The notes under the pieces were generated by a model, which saw nothing but the letters and a program-made list of their open reading frames with translations, did not search any database and was not told the DNA's origin. Shown piece by piece: positions 1 to 8,660 of a stretch of DNA of 64,000 nt. The position numbers and the translations under genes were made by a program. This DNA is from Sphingomonas bacterium (GTDB taxonomy: Bacteria > Pseudomonadota > Alphaproteobacteria > Sphingomonadales > Sphingomonadaceae). The stretch's first letter is position 1. Each line of letters begins with the position of its first letter. The DNA lies in NCBI GenBank assembly GCA_030149245.1, contig JASBRX010000016.1:1-64000 (forward strand). Direction: 5' to 3'.

Positions 1-656
1 TCGCCATGTTCGGCGGCGAGCTTCGCGCCGACGGGCTTCAGGTAGTCGCCCGGATACAGACCTTCGGGGATCTCGATGGTCTCGCCCAGCGCCTCGCGGT
101 AGCGCAGGTGCGCCGAGCGCGCGAGGACATCGACCTGCCCGCCCGCGTCGTTGACGTAGTATTCGCGGATCACCGTGTGACCGACCGCTTCGAGCAGGCT
201 GGCGAGCGCGTCGCCCACCACCGCGCCGCGGCAATGGCCCATATGCATCGGCCCGGTCGGGTTGGCGGAGACATATTCGATGTTCACCGTCACGCCCGCG
301 CCGCCCTGCGACCGGCCATAGGAATCACCCGCGTCCGCAATCGCGGCCAGCTCGCCGCGCCACGTCGCATCGGTCAGGCTCATATTGATGAAGCCCGGCC
401 CCGCCACCGACACGCCGGACACCTCGTCCAGCTTCTCCAGCTCGGCCGCGATCTTCTCGGCCAGCGCCCGCGGATTGGTGCCCGCAGGCTTAGCCAGCAC
501 CATCGCGGCGTTGGTGGCGAGGTCGCCATGCGTCACGTCACGCGGCGGCTCCACCGTAACCGCGCGTCGCTCCAGCCCCGCCGGCAGATCGCCGGATGCG
601 ACCAGGGCATCCAGCGCGGCGTCGAGATGGGCGGCGAAACGGGTATAGAGCGTCAT
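1..656 (-). CDS. argS: arginyl-tRNA synthetase, N-terminal part (runs off the left edge)
   Basis: Class I aminoacyl-tRNA synthetase that charges tRNA-Arg in the cytoplasm. About 218 residues are visible. They begin [15 protein letters not shown], continue through the Arg-tRNA synthetase N-terminal additional domain ([16 protein letters not shown]), and reach the catalytic core with the ATP-binding HIGH-type signature HMGH inside [13 protein letters not shown] at about residue 118. The ATG at 654-656 is the first start before the conserved N-terminal domain. No strong Shine-Dalgarno is visible; a small hairpin (661-688) sits just upstream. The KMSKS loop and anticodon-binding domain lie outside the window. 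The family assignment is secure. Confidence 0.96.
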   Translation of the reverse strand, partial: MTLYTRFAAHLDAALDALVASGDLPAGLERRAVTVEPPRDVTHGDLATNAAMVLAKPAGTNPRALAEKIAAELEKLDEVSGVSVAGPGFINMSLTDATWRGELAAIADAGDSYGRSQGGAGVTVNIEYVSANPTGPMHMGHCRGAVVGDALASLLEAVGHTVIREYYVNDAGGQVDVLARSAHLRYREALGETIEIPEGLYPGDYLKPVGAKLAAEHG

Positions 657-660
657 GTGC

Positions 661-688
661 GGGTCCGATGGTTTCAGGAGGCGGACCC
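661..688 (-). promoter_or_regulatory. possible hairpin in the argS leader
   Basis: GGGTCCG (661-667) pairs with CGGACCC (682-688) around a 14-nt loop, only 4 nt from the argS start. A second short inverted repeat, CCCGGG at 698-703 and 715-720, lies behind it and could be a weak terminator for the upstream minus-strand gene. Neither has a T-run. A role in controlling argS translation is only a possibility. Confidence 0.25.
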
Positions 689-747
689 TCTAGCGCACCC
701 GGGGCCACTCGTCACCCGGGCAAGTAGTCTATCATGTACCAGGTTGC

Positions 748-1137
748 TTATGCAGTAGCCTTCTTCTGGTTCCGATAAAATTCCAAGCCGATCGACATAA
801 TTAGCTCAGCAACCGCCCCCTGACTCTGAATGTTCGGAAGCTTTGCGTAAACAACCCGGAATTTTTCATCGGCCTCAGCGGGGATATTAAGCCCGATCGT
901 CTTCTGGCCAACCCCTTTCGCCAGATGCTCACGCGCCTGAGCGATATGAGCATTGAATCCATCTTCTGTTAGGTCGGAAGCGGTTAGTATATCCAGCCCC
1001 CCATCGAAAAACTGGACCCTGCTTTCTTGGACCGTTTTGTGCGGCAGAAGCCGATGCTCAGTCTGGAGAAACTCCCAGAATGTATGAGTGGTCTTAATGT
1101 TTATCCGCCGCGCTGGCGCTTCAGGCTCATCATCCAT
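748..1137 (-). CDS. hypothetical protein, 129 aa, in an AT-richer islet
   Basis: Not recognised. The protein is soluble and acidic at the N-terminus (MDDEPEAPARRINIKTT). Its C-terminal third runs strand-helix-helix (IGLNIPAEADEKF, then GAVAELIMSIGLEFY), which could be a ribbon-helix-helix-like fold; this is a guess from pattern only. Base composition and codon use are clearly less GC-rich than the surrounding genes, which suggests recent transfer. The ATG at 1135-1137 has no convincing Shine-Dalgarno. Upstream, 1138-1360 holds no supported gene. That it is a real gene rests on its open length in AT-richer DNA. Confidence 0.55.
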   Translation of the reverse strand: MDDEPEAPARRINIKTTHTFWEFLQTEHRLLPHKTVQESRVQFFDGGLDILTASDLTEDGFNAHIAQAREHLAKGVGQKTIGLNIPAEADEKFRVVYAKLPNIQSQGAVAELIMSIGLEFYRNQKKATA

Positions 1138-1360
1138 TTAACAACGTTCCGCACTTCGCATGGCTGGCACTGATTTCGAGCCGTGGCATAAGTATGCAGC
1201 AAACGCAACGAGAATGCGAAATCGTGTGTACGAGACGTACGTACCAGATGTGTGAAAGATGTGGCGTAAGCGCACGCTGCCGTCTCAGCAGCGACAACAT
1301 CAAGAACGAGACGTGAGGGGTGTTGACTGCGAGAGAAAAGCAAAGTACAAACGGAACCAT

Positions 1361-1393
1361 AAGAAATGGGCCCGGTGCTGGACCACCGAGCCC
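1361..1393 (-). terminator. intrinsic terminator-like hairpin
   Basis: Read on the minus strand, GGGCTCGGTG pairs with CACCGGGCCC (one G-U pair) around a 6-nt loop, followed by ATTTCTT. It lies 23 nt after the stop of the 25-codon gene at 1416-1493 and supports that gene being a separate transcription unit. Confidence 0.55.
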
Positions 1394-1415
1394 TAAAGGT
1401 TACCGTCTCTACGTT

Positions 1416-1493
1416 CTAGTGGCTCCAGATCGTCCCGTTGGCTAGGTAGATCAGTCCCATAGTGATGTAGAGCAGGCCGATTGCAATGTGCAT
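1416..1493 (-). CDS. putative 25-aa single-span membrane microprotein
   Basis: The reading frame is MHIAIGLLYITMGLIYLANG followed by TIWSH and a TAG stop. Residues 3-20 form one hydrophobic helix, consistent with an inner-membrane microprotein. A GAGGT Shine-Dalgarno sits 5 nt before the ATG at 1491-1493, and an intrinsic-terminator-like hairpin follows the stop, so promoter-to-terminator architecture is plausible. The frame stays open further upstream, but that extension has no membrane character and no ribosome site. No family is recognised and no function is inferred. Confidence 0.5.
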   Translation of the reverse strand: MHIAIGLLYITMGLIYLANGTIWSH

Positions 1494-1615
1494 AGGCCAC
1501 CTCTTTCGCCTAGGATCCGGAACGGCGTGATTGCTGTTCCGGGCCTTCAGCGCGCTTATACTAGCGAGCCTACAAGGCACTGTCAACGAACTCCGCTTTC
1601 GGATCGGGTCTGAAA

Positions 1616-2536
1616 CTATTTCACAGACCGTCGCGTCCATCGCGCAGCCAGCAACCCATCGGCGGCATAGATGGCGAGGCCAGTCCAAATCAGCGCGAAG
1701 CAAATCAGGTGCGCGGTCGTCACGCGCTCCCCGAAATAGGTGATCGCCAGCACGAACTGCATCGTCGGCGCGAGATATTGCAGCAGCCCCAGCGTCGAAT
1801 AGGGCAGCCGCCGCGCCGCGCCCGCGAACAGCAGCAACGACACCGCCGTCACCACGCCCGACAGCACCAGCAACGTCGTCGCCAGCGTCTCATTGCCGAA
1901 CTCCAGCCCGCCATGCGTCGACAGCCAGTAGAGATAGGCAAGCCCGAACGGCGCGAGGATCGCGGTCTCCAGCGTCAGCCCCTCCAGCGCGCCGACCGGC
2001 GCCACCTTGCGCACCAGCCCGTAAAAGCCGAACGAAAAGGCCAGCGTCAGGCTGATCCAGATCCCCTGCCCCGCACCAAAGGCCAGCACCGCAACCCCAA
2101 TCCCCGCCAGCGCAACCGCCACGGTCTGCGCGCGCCCAAGCTTTTCACGCAACAGCACGATGCCCAGCAGCACATTGACCAGCGGGTTGAGGAAATAGCC
2201 GAGGCTGCCCTCCAGCACATGCCCGTGATGCACCGCCCAGATATAGACCAGCCAGTTGACCGAAATCAGCGCCGCGCTGGCGCTCAGCAACAGCATCGCC
2301 CGCCGACTGCGCAGTGCTGCCATGATCGCGGGTGCCCGCCCGAGCGCCAGAATGACGATGGCAAGCAGCCCGAGCGACCACAACACCCGCCCAGCGACCA
2401 CTTCGCCCGCGCCAACCCCTTTCAGCGCAAAAAAGAACAGCGGCAGTACGCCCCAGATGCCATAGGCGGCAAAGCCCTGAACCAGCCCGGCGCGGTCGAG
2501 GCGCTCGGGCGCTGGGGGCGGATCGGACCGGGCCAT
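1616..2536 (-). CDS. rarD: EamA/RarD-family drug/metabolite transporter
   Basis: Inner-membrane transporter of the drug/metabolite superfamily, RarD type, 306 aa. It has about ten hydrophobic segments: AGLVQGFAAYGIWGVLPLFF opens helix 1, and the second EamA half begins around residue 150. The motif YGIWGVLPLFFFALKGV with EVVAGRVLWSL is typical of RarD (the E. coli protein is named for chloramphenicol sensitivity). The substrate is unknown. The ATG at 2534-2536 precedes a short basic/proline-rich tail. It points away from the methyltransferase at 2663, so 2537-2662 contains a divergent promoter region. Confidence 0.88.
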   Translation of the reverse strand: MARSDPPPAPERLDRAGLVQGFAAYGIWGVLPLFFFALKGVGAGEVVAGRVLWSLGLLAIVILALGRAPAIMAALRSRRAMLLLSASAALISVNWLVYIWAVHHGHVLEGSLGYFLNPLVNVLLGIVLLREKLGRAQTVAVALAGIGVAVLAFGAGQGIWISLTLAFSFGFYGLVRKVAPVGALEGLTLETAILAPFGLAYLYWLSTHGGLEFGNETLATTLLVLSGVVTAVSLLLFAGAARRLPYSTLGLLQYLAPTMQFVLAITYFGERVTTAHLICFALIWTGLAIYAADGLLAARWTRRSVK

Positions 2537-2627
2537 GCGGGCCGAGATAGGCGCTGTGCTGCGCTGCGGAAAGGCAAGTGTCTGAAAGTTTTCGTTTGCG
2601 CCGCAAGGCTCCCACGCACAGCAGCCA

Positions 2628-2653
2628 TTGACAAATGATATATTATATCATTA
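2628..2653 (+). promoter_or_regulatory. palindromic operator overlapping a -35-like TTGACA
   Basis: TTGACA (2628-2633) is followed at once by a 19-nt palindrome with a single central base, AATGATATATTATATCATT (2634-2652), only 10 nt before the ATG at 2663. A perfect, very AT-rich palindrome in GC-rich DNA over a promoter is typical of a dimeric repressor site (ArsR- or PadR-like in style). The regulator is not identifiable here. The short distance implies a very short or absent leader. Confidence 0.6.
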
Positions 2654-2662
2654 AGCGGCACA

Positions 2663-3477
2663 ATGTCTTCACAAGCTCTCGCCATTCACGATCCCGCGCA
2701 CTGGGATTCGGTCTCCACCAACTATGCCGCCGAAGCGGACCGCATGACCGGGCGCTATGCGCAGGCGGCGTGGGAGCTTGCCGCGTTACCCGCGGGCGCA
2801 CGCGTGCTCGATGTCGCGACGGGTGCGGGCGCATTGCTGCTGGCGGCACTCCGCGACGGCGCAGACGCGATCGGCATCGACTTCTCGCCCGGCATGGTCG
2901 AAATCGCTCAGGCCCGCGCCGCCGAAATCACACCAGGCCAGCGCGCCCTGGTCATGGATGGCCAGCAGCTCGACTTCCCCGCCGAAAGCTTCGACGCCGC
3001 CTTCTCGATCTTCGGTGTGTTCATGTTCCCCGATCCCGCCGCCGGCTTCGCCGAAATGGCGCGCGTGCTGCGCCCGGACGGCCTCGCCGTCGTCGCGGTG
3101 TGGGAAAATGCCGGCGGCGCCGGTCCGGCACAGCTTTTCGCGCAGGCGGCCCAGCGCCTCTTCCCCGACCAGCCCGTGCCGCTCCCGATGGCGCGCCTGT
3201 TCAACAGTCCCGAGTTGCTCGACGCAGCGTTCGTCGAAGCCCGCTTGCGTCCTGAAGCGGTGCACCGCGTCACCTAACCTGGCCCGCACCACCGGCGCAC
3301 TGGTTCCGGGAACATGCCAAGCTCGCTTATGGCTGGTCGCCGGTCTGGAAAATGCTCGACGACGCCCAGCGCACCGCCTTCGCCGAAGAAGCCGCCGCCC
3401 TCGCCGCCGACCTGCCGCCTGAGGGGATCAGCTCGACCGCACTGGTGGGGATCGCGCGGAAGGCGGGAATAGACTGA
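2663..3477 (+). pseudogene. SAM-dependent methyltransferase, frameshifted near 3268-3277
   Basis: Class I SAM methyltransferase (Methyltransf_11 type). Frame 2 carries VLDVATGAGALLLAAL (motif I, SAM binding), the acidic loop IGIDFSPGMVEIA and the FDAAFSIFGVFMFPDP region, then stops at 3275-3277 after EAVHRVT. The rest of the domain continues without interruption in frame 1: WPAPPAHWFREHAKLAYG..., ending ALVGIARKAGID at the TGA 3475-3477. Joining the frames gives a normal-length enzyme of about 270 aa, so one small indel has occurred. It is either a genuine pseudogene or a sequencing error. The substrate is unknown. Confidence 0.8.
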
Positions 3478-3492
3478 AGCACTGCAACTAAC

Positions 3493-3600
3493 CGTCACCC
3501 CCGCGAAAGCGGGGGCCCATCTCCGACAGGATCGGCACACCGCACCCGCGCGGCAAATGGACAGTCCGGGAGATGGCCCCCCGCTTTCGCGGGGGTGACG
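3493..3600. repeat. about 108-bp composite inverted-repeat element, copy 1
   Basis: The arms at 3493-3524 and 3570-3600 are inverted copies built around CCCCCGCGAAAGCGGGGG, each arm itself a hairpin. The middle contains a conserved core (GATCGGC, then CGCGGCA, TGGACAGTCCGG). A second copy with the same arms and the same core lies at 61764-61873. It sits between a plus- and a minus-strand gene and may act as a bidirectional terminator. Confidence 0.9.
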
Positions 3601-3609
3601 ATAGCGGCG

Positions 3610-4764
3610 TTAAACCCGCACCAGCCCATCCAGCATCCGCGCGCTTTTCTGCCCCGGGAACAGCGCCGGCATCGCCCGCGCCGGGTCAACCCCGAAATGC
3701 GCCGCCGCTGCGCTGCCGATCACCGCGTCCAACCCCGCGGTCGGCTTCAAATCGCGCCCTTCATACAGCGCCGCGTCGCTCAGCCCCGGCCAGTCGGCAA
3801 CGACACGCCCACCCTGCACCGCGCCGCCCAGCAGCCACGCGACCGATCCGGTGCCATGATCGGTGCCCTGCGTGCCATTGACCTTCACCGTCCGCCCGAA
3901 TTCGGTCGCGACCAGCACCATCGTCTTGCCCCAGAGCGGCCCAAGCCCGGACTTCAGCGCCGCGATCATCTGATCCATTCCATCCAACTGCGCGCCCAGC
4001 CGTCCGCGCTGCCCGGCATGGGTATCCCAGCCACCGGTCTCGATCATCGCGATCCGCGCGCCATTGTCCGCCGCCAGCAGCCGCGCCGCGAGCGCACCCG
4101 TCGCCGCCGCATTGCGCCCGTTATTCGCCGCCAGATCGCCGGTCAGCGTCCGCGTCGCTGTCGCCTGTTCCCAGATCGCATGGAGCTGCGGATCCTCCGC
4201 ATACAGCATCGCCACCCGCCCGAGCAGGTCGTCCGACGCATCGGGCAGCACCGAGGGCGCATAGGACGCCACCTCGACCTTGCCGCGCAACGCCATCGGG
4301 ATCGTCGCGGCGATCGCAATGCCCTTGCGCTCGTCATCGGGCAGCACGGCAAGCAGGCGGTTCATCCACCCGTCCTTGAGCTGGTACGCGGCGACGCCAC
4401 CGGTCTCGAGCACATTCTGCGCATCGAAATGCGACCGATCGCGATAGGGCGAGGCAACCGCATGGACGAACAGCGCCTCCTTCGCGGCATACATCTGCGC
4501 GACATTCTTGAGGTTGGGATGCAGCGCAAACATCGCGTCCAGCTTCGCCGCATCGGCGAAGTCCTGCGCCAGCACCCCGCGCTGCGCGGCAAAGGCCGGA
4601 TCGCCGACCGGGGCAAGCGTGCCCAGGCCATCGGCGGCGCCGCGTTGAATGATGAACACGAACCGGCGGTCGCTCGCCGCCTGCGCAAAGGCAAGGCGCG
4701 GGGCGAAGCCGAGCGACAGCGCACCCGCTGCGCCGGTCAAGACAAGATTGCGGCGGTTGATCAT
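3610..4764 (-). CDS. DUF1501 family protein with Tat-type signal
   Basis: About 384 aa. The N-terminus INRRNLVLTGAAGALSLG carries a twin-arginine-type signal (RR, hydrophobic stretch, AFA cleavage-like site), so export folded to the periplasm is likely. The body is DUF1501 (sulfatase-like alpha/beta fold): IIQRGAADGLGTLAP, SHFDAQNVLETGG, IETGGWDTHAGQ, TEFGRTVKVNGTQGTDHG. DUF1501 proteins are commonly paired with DUF1800 proteins, as here; their biochemical role is unknown. The ATG at 4762-4764 is preferred over the adjacent in-frame GTG because GGAGA lies 7 nt upstream of it. It starts 4 nt after the upstream gene's stop. Confidence 0.9.
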   Translation of the reverse strand: MINRRNLVLTGAAGALSLGFAPRLAFAQAASDRRFVFIIQRGAADGLGTLAPVGDPAFAAQRGVLAQDFADAAKLDAMFALHPNLKNVAQMYAAKEALFVHAVASPYRDRSHFDAQNVLETGGVAAYQLKDGWMNRLLAVLPDDERKGIAIAATIPMALRGKVEVASYAPSVLPDASDDLLGRVAMLYAEDPQLHAIWEQATATRTLTGDLAANNGRNAAATGALAARLLAADNGARIAMIETGGWDTHAGQRGRLGAQLDGMDQMIAALKSGLGPLWGKTMVLVATEFGRTVKVNGTQGTDHGTGSVAWLLGGAVQGGRVVADWPGLSDAALYEGRDLKPTAGLDAVIGSAAAAHFGVDPARAMPALFPGQKSARMLDGLVRV

Positions 4765-4768
4765 CACA

Positions 4769-6262
4769 TTATCTCCGCATGAATTCAGGGGCGACGAGCA
4801 TCAGCGCGACACCCTGGGACGCGCTTTCGGCGCGGGCGATGGCCTGACTGGTCGTGGCACTCAACGCCCCGGGGAACAGCACCGCCGCCCGCGCCCGCGC
4901 ATCGATCGTGTCGCGGGTGCGCGCCGCCATCCGCTCGGCCGCCTCGACCCGGCGCATCACCGCATCCGGCCCGGCCCAGCTTGCCGCGATATCGTCAAAG
5001 CCCGCCGGAGAGCCCGGTCGCCACACCGGCTGACCCAGCTGGTTCATCAGCCCCAGCACTGCCTCGCCCGGAATTTCGCGCGTGCCGAGCGCGCGCATCG
5101 CCGCGATCGACCATTCCCATGGCGTGCGGAACTTGACCGGCTGCGCCACCCACGTCTCGGGCGCCTCGATCAGCACGCGATACAGCGTCGGCAAATCGCC
5201 GCCCGACTTCAGGAACGCCGCCTCCAGCTTGCCAACCAGCGATGCCGGCGGTTCGTCCCCCGCAAAATGCCGCGCCAGCTTCGTCGCGATATGCTTCGCG
5301 GTCGCCGGATGCACGGCGAGGTCGTCGAGCACCGCCGCCGCCTGCCGCTCGCCTTGCTGGGCATAGCTCTTGCCCAGGATCGTGCGCGTGCCCGGCTCAT
5401 GGATACGGTCGGCAAAGACGAAACTGCCGGGCTTCCCCTCCAGCCCCGCAAAGCGCGCCGCCGGACCACGCGTAATTCCCGCGACGCTCCACCCGGTCAT
5501 CGCGCGCGCAAATTCCGTCACATCGGTCTGCGTATAACCTGTCCGCACGCCCAGCGTGTGCAACTCCAAAATCTCGCGCGCCAGATTTTCGTTGAGGCCC
5601 ACGCGCTGCGGCCCGCCGCGCCGCGCCGCCAGCTGCCCCGCCATGCTCCCCGGCCCGACCGACTGCGCCTGATCGAGGTAGAGAAGCATCGCCGGATGCC
5701 GCTCGACCGCGTGGAGCATGTCGCGAAATTTGCCCAGCACATGCGGCCGGATCGCGTCGAACTCGAACGCCCCGGCCAGGCCGATCATCGTCACCTTGTC
5801 CGCCGACACGGCGAAATGGTTCGACCAGAAATGGACCAGCCGCTCGACGAAGGGCGTGTCGCTTGCCACCGCGACCTGCGCGCGGGCGGCAACTGCGGTC
5901 ATGTAGAAATCGCGCCCCTGCTGCCGTCCGAACTGGCGGGCGCGGCGGACGGGATCGTTGGCGGGTTCGGCCTCCGCCATTGCGGGACCGCCCGTCGCGT
6001 CAGCCGGCGCGCGCATGGATTCGCCATCGCCACCCGCGCGCCGTCCCTGCCGCTGGTCGCGCTGCGCCATCCGCAGCTCTTCCAGATAATCGGATATCTG
6101 CGCCGCAACCACCGGAGTCGCCGGCAAGGCGGCGATCGCACCGGGCCGCGCATCGAACCGCGCCATCTGGTCGATCAGCGCGCGGCGCGGGTCAGCCGGA
6201 GCGGGCGCATCCGCCCTTCCGCCTAGTCCGAACCGGTTAAGGGCAATGCTCGCGTCCGACAT
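4769..6262 (-). CDS. DUF1800 domain-containing protein
   Basis: About 497 aa, beginning MSDASIALNRFGLGGR, the usual DUF1800 opening; this decides the start at 6262 rather than an extension to 6313. Family landmarks include FVERLVHFWSNHFAVSADK, NENLAREILELHTLGV and YTQTDVTEFARAMTGW. DUF1800 proteins are long alpha-helical proteins of unknown function that co-occur with DUF1501. No signal peptide is visible at the chosen start. It is the first gene of a two-gene operon with the DUF1501 gene. Confidence 0.9.
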   Translation of the reverse strand: MSDASIALNRFGLGGRADAPAPADPRRALIDQMARFDARPGAIAALPATPVVAAQISDYLEELRMAQRDQRQGRRAGGDGESMRAPADATGGPAMAEAEPANDPVRRARQFGRQQGRDFYMTAVAARAQVAVASDTPFVERLVHFWSNHFAVSADKVTMIGLAGAFEFDAIRPHVLGKFRDMLHAVERHPAMLLYLDQAQSVGPGSMAGQLAARRGGPQRVGLNENLAREILELHTLGVRTGYTQTDVTEFARAMTGWSVAGITRGPAARFAGLEGKPGSFVFADRIHEPGTRTILGKSYAQQGERQAAAVLDDLAVHPATAKHIATKLARHFAGDEPPASLVGKLEAAFLKSGGDLPTLYRVLIEAPETWVAQPVKFRTPWEWSIAAMRALGTREIPGEAVLGLMNQLGQPVWRPGSPAGFDDIAASWAGPDAVMRRVEAAERMAARTRDTIDARARAAVLFPGALSATTSQAIARAESASQGVALMLVAPEFMRR

Positions 6263-6492
6263 GGGCAATATCCCGAAGAGTGACCATCGAACGCTACGCC
6301 CGCTTTGTCGCAAATCTGTGCCAGCCGCGCGGTTCGTCGCATCCGCGCGTCACTTTGTCCCCGATGCGTGGCATGCAATCGCGCTTGCACCCTTCGCGCT
6401 TGGCATTGCTGCGCCGCAGCATATCAATGGGCGCAAGAACAGAACAATATTGGATGCCGATCTGGCCCTTTTCATCTCAAGGGAGAAAGATC

Positions 6493-6768
6493 GTGATCAA
6501 GACCTTCATCAGCGCCGCCGTCCTCATGAGCCTGCCCGTCGCCGCCTATGCGAGCGAGCGGACCTTCAAGCGTGACGGCGTCACCTATGTCTACACCAGC
6601 AAGCAGGATGGCGACGCCACCGTGCTTGAGGGCAAGGCATTCCCCGGCGGGTCGAGCTACACGCTGACCGTGCGCGGCAAGCAGGTCACCGGCCGCGTCG
6701 GCGGCACCCCGGTGTCGTTCCGCATCGCCAAGCCGCTGGCAGCCCCGGTGCAGACTGCGTCGCGCTGA
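6493..6768 (+). CDS. small exported hypothetical protein, 91 aa
   Basis: Starts at GTG 6493-6495, with GGGAG about 8 nt upstream. The sequence MIKTFISAAVLMSLPVAAYA is a clear Sec signal peptide with an AYA cleavage site. The mature part (about 70 aa) is beta-rich (VTYVYTSKQDGDATVLEG, then SSYTLTVRGKQVTGRVGG), with no cysteine and no recognised domain. The reading frame extends further upstream, but that part has no signal-peptide logic. It is probably a periplasmic or surface protein of unknown function. A GC-rich hairpin without a T-run follows at about 6780-6803. Confidence 0.7.
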   Translation: MIKTFISAAVLMSLPVAAYASERTFKRDGVTYVYTSKQDGDATVLEGKAFPGGSSYTLTVRGKQVTGRVGGTPVSFRIAKPLAAPVQTASR

Positions 6769-6892
6769 AACATGCACATCCGGGTCGGCATCGCCGGCCC
6801 GGACCTGCTTGTCTCCGTTTCCGATGGAACAGCTTGGATCGCGCCCAGATAAGCGATAGTATGTCGTCGCAGTTCTAGGGCGGGGGCACGAA

Positions 6893-7453
6893 ATGGCGAA
6901 GATACAGCGTAGTCAGCTTGGCAAGCAGCTCAATCTTAAGATCCTCGAAATTCCCGCCGGACGGCCAAATCGGCCAGGCTCGCCGCTCAAGGCGAAAAAG
7001 ATCACGATCCACAACACGGACAATACCAACTTCGGTGCGGACGCCGAGAAACACTCCAAGTTTCTCAATGAGACCGGCTATTATATCCACGATGGAAAGA
7101 AAATATCGGTCAGCTGGCACTATACGGTCGATGATGATTCCTGTGTCCATCATCTGCCGCTGAATGAGGTGGGGTGGCATGCCGGAAAGGACGGCAACGC
7201 CAACAGCATAGGCATCGAAATCTGCATGAACGCCGGAATCGATCAGAGCGCCGCATTCGACCGCGCGGTCAAGCTGATCGCCTGCCTGTGCTTCGACATG
7301 GGGCTAGATCCATCGGCCGATGTCGTCCCGCACATGGAATGGACCAAGAAGAAGTGCCCCAGCCTGTTGCTCGACAACGGGAAGCTCGGTGCCAAATGGC
7401 AAACGTTCATCGGCAAGATCGTGAAACTGGAAAGCGAGATCGAGCCGGGCTGA
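6893..7453 (+). CDS. N-acetylmuramoyl-L-alanine amidase (Amidase_2 / PGRP-like), no signal peptide
   Basis: 186 aa zinc amidase that cleaves the MurNAc-L-Ala bond of peptidoglycan. Zinc ligands fit the family pattern: H40 in KKITIHNTDN, H147 in VVPHMEW and C155 in KKKCPS. E109 in SIGIEIC and W75 in SVSWHYTVDDD are also typical. The closest feel is phage and Bacillus XlyA/CwlA-type endolysins. There is no signal peptide or cell-wall-binding domain, which is unusual for a housekeeping amidase and suggests prophage origin or non-classical export. No other phage gene is nearby. The start at 6893 gives a compact N-terminus. Confidence 0.85.
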   Translation: MAKIQRSQLGKQLNLKILEIPAGRPNRPGSPLKAKKITIHNTDNTNFGADAEKHSKFLNETGYYIHDGKKISVSWHYTVDDDSCVHHLPLNEVGWHAGKDGNANSIGIEICMNAGIDQSAAFDRAVKLIACLCFDMGLDPSADVVPHMEWTKKKCPSLLLDNGKLGAKWQTFIGKIVKLESEIEPG

Positions 7454-7456
7454 CCC

Positions 7457-8620
7457 TCAGAACCCCTCCGGCAACGCGATCGGCCCGACCACCTCGCGAT
7501 AGCGCGAAATCGCGTAACGATCGGTCATCCCCGCGATGAAATCCGCGATATGCCGACTGCGCCACGGCTCTGCGTCGGGCAGCGTCGCGCGCCACGCCTC
7601 GGGCATCAGCGTCGGGTCGGCGGCATAGGCGGCATAGAGCCCCGCGACCACGCCATGCGCCATCTCCGCCGCCGCCAGCTGGTGGGGATGATGATAGAGA
7701 TTGGCGTACATGAAGCGCTTGAGCGCCCGCTCCTCTTCACGCATCGCATCGGAAAAGCCGCACAGCGCCCGCCCAGCCGCGCGCACATCCTCGGCCGTCT
7801 CGATGGCCGCCTCGGCAATCCGCCCCCGCGTCTCGTCGAGCAAATCGTTGACCATCACCCCGATCTGCGCCCGCACCAGCTCGCGCAGCAGCCGCTTCTC
7901 GGAAGCATCGGGGAACCGCGCGCGCACCGCATCCCACCCCCGCGCGACCAGCGGCACGTCCAGCAGTTGATCGAGCGTGAGCAGCCCCGCGCGCAGCCCG
8001 TCATCGATATCGTGATTGTCATAGGCGATGTCGTCGGCGATCGCCGCGACCTGCGCCTCCAGCGAGCTGTGCTGCGTCAGCTCCAGCGGAAATGCCGCAT
8101 CCGCCGCCGCCAATGCCCAGCCCGGCGCCGACACCGGGCCATTATGCTTGGCCAGCCCCTCCAGCGTCTCCCAGCTCAGGTTCAGCCCGTCCCACCCGGG
8201 ATAGGGGCAGTCGATCACCATCAGCGCGCGCAGCGTGTTGCCATTATGGTCGAACCCGCCCTGTCCGTTCAGCGCTTCCTCCAGCGCCCGCTCCCCGGCA
8301 TGGCCGAAGGGTGGGTGGCCGATGTCATGCGCCAGGCACAGGGCTTCGGTCAGATCCTCGTTCAGGCCGAGCGTCCGCGCGACCGTCCGACCGATCTGCG
8401 CCACCTCCAGACTGTGGGTCAGCCGGACGCGGAAATGGTCGCCATCGGGCGCCATGAACACCTGCGTCTTGTGGCGCAGGCGGCGAAAGCTGATCGAATG
8501 GACGATGCGGTCGCGGTCGCGCTGAAACGCATCGCGCGGCCCGCGCGCGGTCCCCTGCACTTCGTCGTGCAACCGCCCACGGCTGCGCGCAGGATCGCTG
8601 GCATAGGGGGCAAGGGTCAT
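7457..8620 (-). CDS. dgt: dGTPase-like HD-domain triphosphohydrolase
   Basis: 387 aa, the usual length of the alphaproteobacterial deoxyguanosinetriphosphate triphosphohydrolase-like family. HD-domain metal ligands are visible: [22 protein letters not shown] (the HD pair) and [13 protein letters not shown]. The N-terminal motif [19 protein letters not shown] is characteristic. It probably hydrolyses dNTPs to the deoxynucleoside plus tripolyphosphate in the cytoplasm. It lies 40 nt downstream of the SPOR protein gene on the same strand and may be co-transcribed with it. It ends 3 nt from the convergent amidase gene. Confidence 0.92.
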   Translation of the reverse strand: MTLAPYASDPARSRGRLHDEVQGTARGPRDAFQRDRDRIVHSISFRRLRHKTQVFMAPDGDHFRVRLTHSLEVAQIGRTVARTLGLNEDLTEALCLAHDIGHPPFGHAGERALEEALNGQGGFDHNGNTLRALMVIDCPYPGWDGLNLSWETLEGLAKHNGPVSAPGWALAAADAAFPLELTQHSSLEAQVAAIADDIAYDNHDIDDGLRAGLLTLDQLLDVPLVARGWDAVRARFPDASEKRLLRELVRAQIGVMVNDLLDETRGRIAEAAIETAEDVRAAGRALCGFSDAMREEERALKRFMYANLYHHPHQLAAAEMAHGVVAGLYAAYAADPTLMPEAWRATLPDAEPWRSRHIADFIAGMTDRYAISRYREVVGPIALPEGF

Positions 8621-8660
8621 CGAAAGCTGGTCACACGAATCGGCATCGCCGCCGCATAGA

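Noticed and set aside
3493..3600. Possible CRISPR-like or tRNA structure in the GC-rich palindromes
   Set aside because: Only two inverted arms with an internal core, no regular direct repeats and spacers, no tRNA arms or anticodon loop.
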